A stretch of 64,000 bases of DNA from Plecoglossus altivelis (taxonomy: Eukaryota; Chordata; Actinopteri; Osmeriformes; Plecoglossidae). The stretch covers positions 6,610,336 through 6,674,335 of the forward strand of contig BROE01000003.1 of NCBI GenBank assembly GCA_036571765.1, in the 5' to 3' direction. The notes under the pieces are model-generated. The model ran no database searches and was not told the DNA's origin. It saw only the letters and a program-made list of their open reading frames with translations. The position numbers were made by a program, and so were the translations under genes. This document shows positions 58,352-64,000 of this stretch, piece after piece; positions within the stretch are counted from its first letter, which is position 1, and every line of letters begins with the position of its first letter.

Positions 58352-61297
58352 AAGAAGAGCAAAGGGAACCACATTAGACTCTTAGTGCCCACCCCCAGCC
58401 CGAGTCTCTCCCAAGAGGTGCTGCCTCACTGCTGCGTTATGGATGGTGGGTGAGATTGATGCAGCTCAGGTTGCCTCCTCTCTTCATCTCTCCTCCTCCT
58501 CTCCCGTCTCTTGTTCTTTCCTCATCTCTCCTCCCCTCCTCCTCTCATGCCCCTCCCCTGCAAGTCAGAAAGAAAAAAGGGGGTGAGTGTCTGGATCAAT
58601 GAGAGTGTTGCTGGAGGGGAGAGGAGATTCTAGAGCCCAACTGAGATCTTCTCCCCCGGCAAGAGGAGCAGGGGAGGGCAGAAAGAAAGGTCTTGGTTGT
58701 TCTGGTGATTCTCACACCCTAGTCCAACTCTTTCGATAGACTTGCATTATACTTATTACACAATTACTCAGGGTAGAGTTAAGATAAATTACATTCATTT
58801 CTAGGGCATTTACAAAGCAAGCTAAAATAAATCCACACTGTACCATTTGACATCAGACACTGGGTTGTATAATATAAATAACACTTTCCCTTATAGCCAA
58901 ATTCTGTCCTCTACCTTAACAAATGACTGTTGGATCAGTGGACATCAAAGCTTGAATATCAGTTTCACTTGCCAGCAAGTGTGTATCATGTATCACCCAC
59001 ATTGATATAGTCAGTGTCTATTTATCAGTTTAATCTGATTCAGTTGTTTTCCTATCAAAAAAAAGACTGAATGTTTGAGCTGTTAGTGTTTATGTATGTG
59101 TGTAAGAGAACATAAGAAGAGGGGACAGCGATATAGAAACAGAATAGAGGTTGTTGGGTGTTAGCCGGGAGAGCAAGGCCGATAGTGTTCTCTGTGGATA
59201 CCATGCCTACTGTTAGTGCTTCTCAACAGATCACATGCCAGGCCCCTTCTCGATCTCTGCTGACTGGACACAGCTTTGGAGCCTGCTCTTCTCACATGCA
59301 TCGTGGGTTGGAGGAGCTCCTGAGTCCTGGCAGCGTGACTGGAGGTGTCCCTCAACATCCCTGTTAGACCAGCCCTCCCTATATAATTGTACATACTGTT
59401 TAACTGTCAGGAGTATGTTCTTAAGTATGGAGTTTTCAGGGCTCTCAAATCTCATACATTTGACGTGACACATACATTTCAGCCATTTTTCACACTCTCA
59501 CGCAACATCTTGTATTTCACTTATATAGAGTAGAAAGCCAATCTGAAAACTTCACCAACAATCTTTTCCAAAACGTGGACAGAATCTCTCTCCAAACTTT
59601 TGATTCAACTTGAGAGCTCTGACATATTGTTCACAAGAGTCTTCTATCCATAGCCCTGAACTGATACTCTTACAACAGCTAGACACATCTTCTCTCGTGT
59701 CTTTTTAAAACTGTACCACTGATGACTGTCACACTCTAGCGGTAGCATGCTAAAACAACATGCCTGCATGTACTTATATAAATAGCAGAGTCACTGCCTA
59801 TGACTCACTGCAATGACCTATTAGATAGTTTCACAGCATTTACACTCTACAGAAATGAAAAACAACAGCAAATACAGTATAATAAAATAAAAAGCACAAC
59901 TTTTGGTTGGTTCACAATGAGCTCTTTAATGAAAATAAACTCTTTTGTACAATACTAAACAGATAAATACCTCTATTCCCCAGAGCTCATAGAAACTTAA
60001 ATACAAGTGAAGGTACAGTGTCCTTTGTTTGGAATGTATAATATTTGGAGCCATGGTGACAAGCTGTAGGTTTGATTGAATCAAGATGAAGGAAGTCATG
60101 AGGCCTGGGGTCTCCATTCTGGCCCTCTTCCCAAATGGGAGCATCATAGCATCACAGCTTTATTCCACTATACTATGTAATTTCAAATAAATATCTTCAT
60201 AACTGTGGGACTGACTGAGTCTGCAGCTGCGAATTCAGATGGAATGATGTACATGAAGAGTCAACAGGGAATTAATACAAATCCTTTATACATTGGGCAT
60301 AAAAAATGGCAAACTATTGTAATACACTTCATAATAGTTTAATAACTTTTAAAAATTGATTCACTCCCAATCAGTGTAAGAGCGTGTAGGTGTGCACGTG
60401 TGTGTTTACATACATGTTTGGGAGCATGTAAAAATCACCAGCTGTATCATGCTATCATGTCCCAGTGGACATTACAATCCAAAGAATGGTAAGTCTAAAA
60501 CTGTATTGTATTTAAATTTGTTTTGAAACTGCTATTGGAACAGCCTCTGTATCAAGCAAAATGTTTGCAATAGTTTCCAAACCAATCACATAACGGTGAT
60601 CAGTCAGCACGGCAGCAACATGTCTGAAGGACATCTTCACACTCTTTCAAAGAAAGGGGTCAACAAAGGGATTAACTCATATCACCTGTAGATTTAGGAA
60701 AAGAAAAGTATTTTGTTTTATATCAATTGCCTCAATGATTTTTACATGATGTCCTGACTTAACTATCAAATTGGAATTGAGATATTGTTCTGAAACTGAT
60801 GTTGCGAAACGAAAACTGAGTCTCACTTGAATAAGGGTACAGCAAAAATGGCAAAGGAAAAGGGTTAATCACTGGCATTCTACCACATAGGCATTGACTA
60901 TGCTTACATGCATATCATCTCACCTGGTCATGGCGTGGAGTAATTAAGTGGAAAATTGTTGAGCTAAGTTTGAACTGACAGATGCAGAATAATGGCAGAA
61001 CTTTGACAAACTGACCCTTTACAAAAAGAAACCGACTGTCAGTTAGTTCCTATGAATACTGTAATCTGAAAAATGATATTATATATAGAATATCTTCATA
61101 TTAAACAAATGTTTTATCTGATAAAACAGGTTTATCTGATAATATATACATCATGTTTTTATTTTGAATGAGGTCTTTATTCAAAATGGCCTCTTCAGAC
61201 TGTGACAGGATAGGAGGCTGCATATAAATTGAGTCAGTGAAATATTGCTATAGACAGGAGGTTGACAATGCAGCATATTTTCTACACTTCTGATGGA

Positions 61298-61303
61298 TTT
61301 ATT
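61298..61303 (-). terminator. cry2: Possible cryptochrome poly(A) signal
   Basis: AATAAA on the minus strand about 265 bp beyond the stop codon. More distal signals exist, so this is one candidate. Confidence 0.4.
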
Positions 61304-61567
61304 AAAAAAATCAAATTATAAGGACACTGGGTTGTGTCTGTGTTTGACTGCATGTGTGTGTGTGTGCGTGTTTCATTGTCCCACTCAAAGAGATGTGAGC
61401 TGGTGTCTTCTCTGTAGTAGCACCTCCTGTAACAACAGAAAGGCTTCGATAAATATCTCACACAAACCATCTCCAAGTTCTCTCCCTTTCTACCTCCCTC
61501 CTTTGGCTTACCCACGTTTCCCCTTCTTCTAACACACCAACAACAGATACTTACCTTTTCTCATTGG

Positions 61568-63982
61568 TTATTGCTGTGTGATTGTTTGTTCCTCTGTTGG
61601 CTGCTCCTCCTCCTCCATCCCACTCTCCCCTCCTTTCTCCTCCATCCCCATTTCCTCCTCCTCTTCATGCTCCTCCTCCCGTGCTCTAACAGGGTTGGTG
61701 TGCTGGACCTTCAGACGTTGGCTATGCTGCTCAGTCTGTGGCCCTCTCTTCCTAAGTGAGGGGGGAGCTGTCCCTGAGGTAGTGGGCTGGGGGGAGTCTG
61801 CAACCCCAAACATAGCTTGTTATTCCTACTGTATCACGCTGTCAATGTAACAATACTAATCAGAATCGCATGCTTTGAGGGTGGAATAATATATTTCATA
61901 TCTAAAACCCTTATTTGAGCACAGAAGATTGAAAGTGAGCGAGAGACCAGAGAAAGACCAGAGGTGCAATCATACCACAGGTGCTGCTGCTAGCCTGTGA
62001 GTCATCAGTCAATGGAGGCTCCGCCTCCTCCTGGATGGTGGGCACTGAGGCAAGCAGGCCTGGATGACAGGTACACACACACACTTCAATATCAACACAA
62101 ACACTGAAAGATTCAAAGCATAAGGGACATGCATGTCAACATTTCTTGGTCACAGAACTAACCAACAGTGAACCAACAATAAGTAGATTTGACAGTTTGA
62201 GAAAAACAAATTATACCATTGCCGTCTGTGCTTCAAAATGAAACATTTAGCGCAATACCGCCCAGACTTAATTCAGGGCATGCACTGTAGTCCAGATGCG
62301 TGCAGATGGACCACTGTCTCAAACAATAGTTTATGGGAGGTTGGGAAAATTCTGTCTACCTTGATAACAGACCAAAGCCAGTGATCTAATATCCCCCAAA
62401 ATATTGGTAACAGGCCAACACCACCGGAAATGTAAGATCCAAACAAGTTTTTTTGGAGAAGATTCCAATACAATTTAAAGTTAAACAAATACAAGGACCA
62501 GCCCACTGAAGAGGCTCCACCTAACTGACACAGCTGTGTGTTAGTGAGAGTTCTCTTTAGTTAAAGAGCTGCTGGTTTGTCTGCGTGTTTTTTTGCTGAA
62601 TCTTCTGTGGTTGGATGACTCCTGGTAGTGTTTGCAGAGTGTGTGTGTGTGGGTCTTACTGAGTCCTCTGTAGTGAGACAGCTGCTGGTAGACCTGCTTC
62701 ATCCTCTCTATGTTGAGCCTGCTGCCCTCAGCATGGTTCACCATGGGCCTAGGGTAGTCCACCCCCACCACACACCCCGCTGCCTTCTGCACAGACTCAG
62801 GGGCATTCCAGGGCTCGTAGATATAGCGGTTGGGGTAGTCCTTCAGTTTGGGGATGTAGCGCCTGGATAAGGGACAAAACACACCAAGGTCAGAGCCAGG
62901 CGGACAAGAGGGAGTGAGGTAATTTCTCTAGGAGGCTTTCCGTTGTCCAAAGTGCACAGGGAAATAGTATGTAGAAGAGTAAATAATATTAAATATTAGG
63001 AAAATATAATTTTACTAGTTGTGTGTTTGGCTCCATTGTTGGATTGAAGGGTACTGTGGACCTGGTTACTCATGCTCCTGTCTCAATCTTACTTTGACTG
63101 CAACCTTGTGACCTGCTGTCATCAGACAGCTTCAGAACATCCTTTGTGATTCACTCAGTTAGCACTTGGGCACTCAGCCTGACCTCTACCTACACTGCTT
63201 ATAGAGGGTCGGCTTGCCCCTCTGTGCTAGGATTTTGGTTGAGATGATAAATGTTTACCATGTCTGGTTGTAGAGATGCGTTTACTTTGGCACCGAGCCA
63301 AGTAAATACATGGTGTCTCATACGCACCGGATGAAGTCTCCGCTGGGGTCAGTGCGCCGGCCAAAGCCCACAGGGCAGTAGCAGTGGAAGAACTGCTGGA
63401 AGAAGGAACTGCAGGAGAGCCACATCCAGCTGCCTGCATTCACGCTCCAGTCTGCATCCAGCAGCAGCTCCTCGAACACCTGGACACGAATATACGATAA
63501 ATAAACACACCTGAGTCAACAACGCCGGCGTCAATAACACTCCGTATATTTATGTCACACCATAGCTGATCCCCCAGATGCCCCCCCCCCCCCCCCCCCA
63601 AACTCAACTCAACCAGGTCTCCCACCTCCTCACCCAGACACCACGCCTTTTCATCTCCCACCCTCCTCACCCTCATGCCGCTCTCCCAGCTGATCCAGAG
63701 GTCTCCGCGGGTCAGGAAGCAGGCCACGGCATGCCTGGCCAGGTGATGGATCCAGCCCTCCTGCCTAAGCTGGGTCATGATGGCGTCGATCCAAGGAAAG
63801 CCCGTCCGGCCCTCCGCCCACTTGGCCAGCGCCTCAGGGTTGTGGTCCCAGGGGATCTGCACACAGATGGGGTTACCCTCCATGCGGTCAAAGTTTGGGT
63901 TGTTGGTGGCGGCCGTGTAGAAGAACTCTCTCCACAGCAGCTGACCGTACAGGGACAGAGGAGGACTGCACCGCTTCCTGAG
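61568..63982 (-). CDS. cry2: Vertebrate cryptochrome, 3' part (probably cry2)
   Basis: Five 3' exons are visible: 63,671-63,982; 63,328-63,479; 62,660-62,862; 61,976-62,059; 61,568-61,797. They encode the last 326 residues; the N-terminal photolyase domain lies beyond the right edge. Cryptochromes of this class repress CLOCK:BMAL1 in the nucleus. The FAD-binding helical domain is clear (WREFFYTAATNNPNFDRMEG, GFPWIDAIMTQLRQEGWIHH, CFLTRGDLWISWESG, NAGSWMWLSC), followed by the conserved helix RLNIERMKQVYQQLSHYRGL. The tail (last about 105 residues) is variable and Glu-rich, ending EEQTITQQ. cry2 is favoured over other fish cryptochromes because it lies directly upstream of mapk8ip1 in the same orientation, as CRY2 does in mammals. 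Confidence 0.9.
63578..63599. repeat. C homopolymer
   Basis: About 21 C residues in the intron between the first two visible cryptochrome exons. Assembly length here may be unreliable. Confidence 0.9.
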
Positions 63983-64000
63983 CTGCAAGATGGAGGGGAT

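Larger units (their letters stand above)
57622..61297. other. Interval between the cryptochrome 3' end and the mapk8ip1 first coding exon
   Basis: This must contain the mapk8ip1 promoter and 5' UTR. No TATA box or clear start site could be chosen. It also holds a (CT)n run (57,815-57,854) and a short retroelement tail (58,256-58,351). If the cryptochrome uses a later signal, for example the ATTAAA on the minus strand at about 59,923-59,928, its 3' UTR extends into this interval. Confidence 0.55.

Noticed and set aside
1..64000. CRISPR arrays, operons, bacterial mobile systems
   Set aside because: The DNA is vertebrate. Regular repeats here are microsatellites without unique spacers, and the genes are spliced.

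Overview
The window is nuclear DNA from a ray-finned (teleost) fish. The evidence is spliced vertebrate genes with GT-AG introns, dense CA/GT microsatellites, an RTE-type LINE, a tRNA-derived SINE and small hAT-like MITEs. I see no bacterial, plasmid or phage features and no CRISPR array. The four genes are orthologues of genes that lie on human chromosome 11p11.2, so the block shows conserved vertebrate synteny.

Layout. (1) 1-21,719 is gene-poor. It holds a short tandem duplication (96-783), many microsatellites, a 5'-inverted RTE LINE flanked by a 13-bp target-site duplication (8,652-10,924), a C2H2 zinc-finger relic (about 20,387-20,530), and a pair of diverged blocks about 19.5 kb apart (1,690-1,785 and 21,195-21,276) that match each other at roughly 75%. 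(2) 21,720-41,030, minus strand: ckap5 (XMAP215/ch-TOG), complete, 41 coding exons reconstructed with every phase consistent, 2,044 codons before the stop. (3) About 41,030-41,558: a compact bidirectional promoter. (4) 41,559-45,014, plus strand: cstpp1 (C11orf49), complete, nine exons, 331 aa. (5) 45,137-57,621, minus strand: mapk8ip1 (JIP1), complete, 12 coding exons, 750 aa, tail-to-tail with cstpp1. (6) 61,298-63,982, minus strand: the 3' part of a vertebrate cryptochrome, most likely cry2. It is cut by the right edge of the window.

How they fit together. ckap5 encodes a microtubule polymerase and cstpp1 a centriolar-satellite regulator of tubulin polyglutamylation. They are transcribed divergently from one promoter of about 0.5 kb that carries a CDE/CHR-like cell-cycle motif. 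mapk8ip1 encodes a JNK/kinesin-1 scaffold and sits downstream of the cryptochrome in the same orientation, as MAPK8IP1 and CRY2 do in mammals. Exon boundaries were inferred by eye from splice consensus, reading-frame continuity and remembered family sequence, so individual ends could be off by a few bases. I found no convincing new biological system. The strongest non-routine observations are the duplicated non-coding block, the twin-primed LINE, the shared promoter with its CDE/CHR-like and uORF features, and a Tyr-to-Phe change in the kinesin-binding tail of JIP1.
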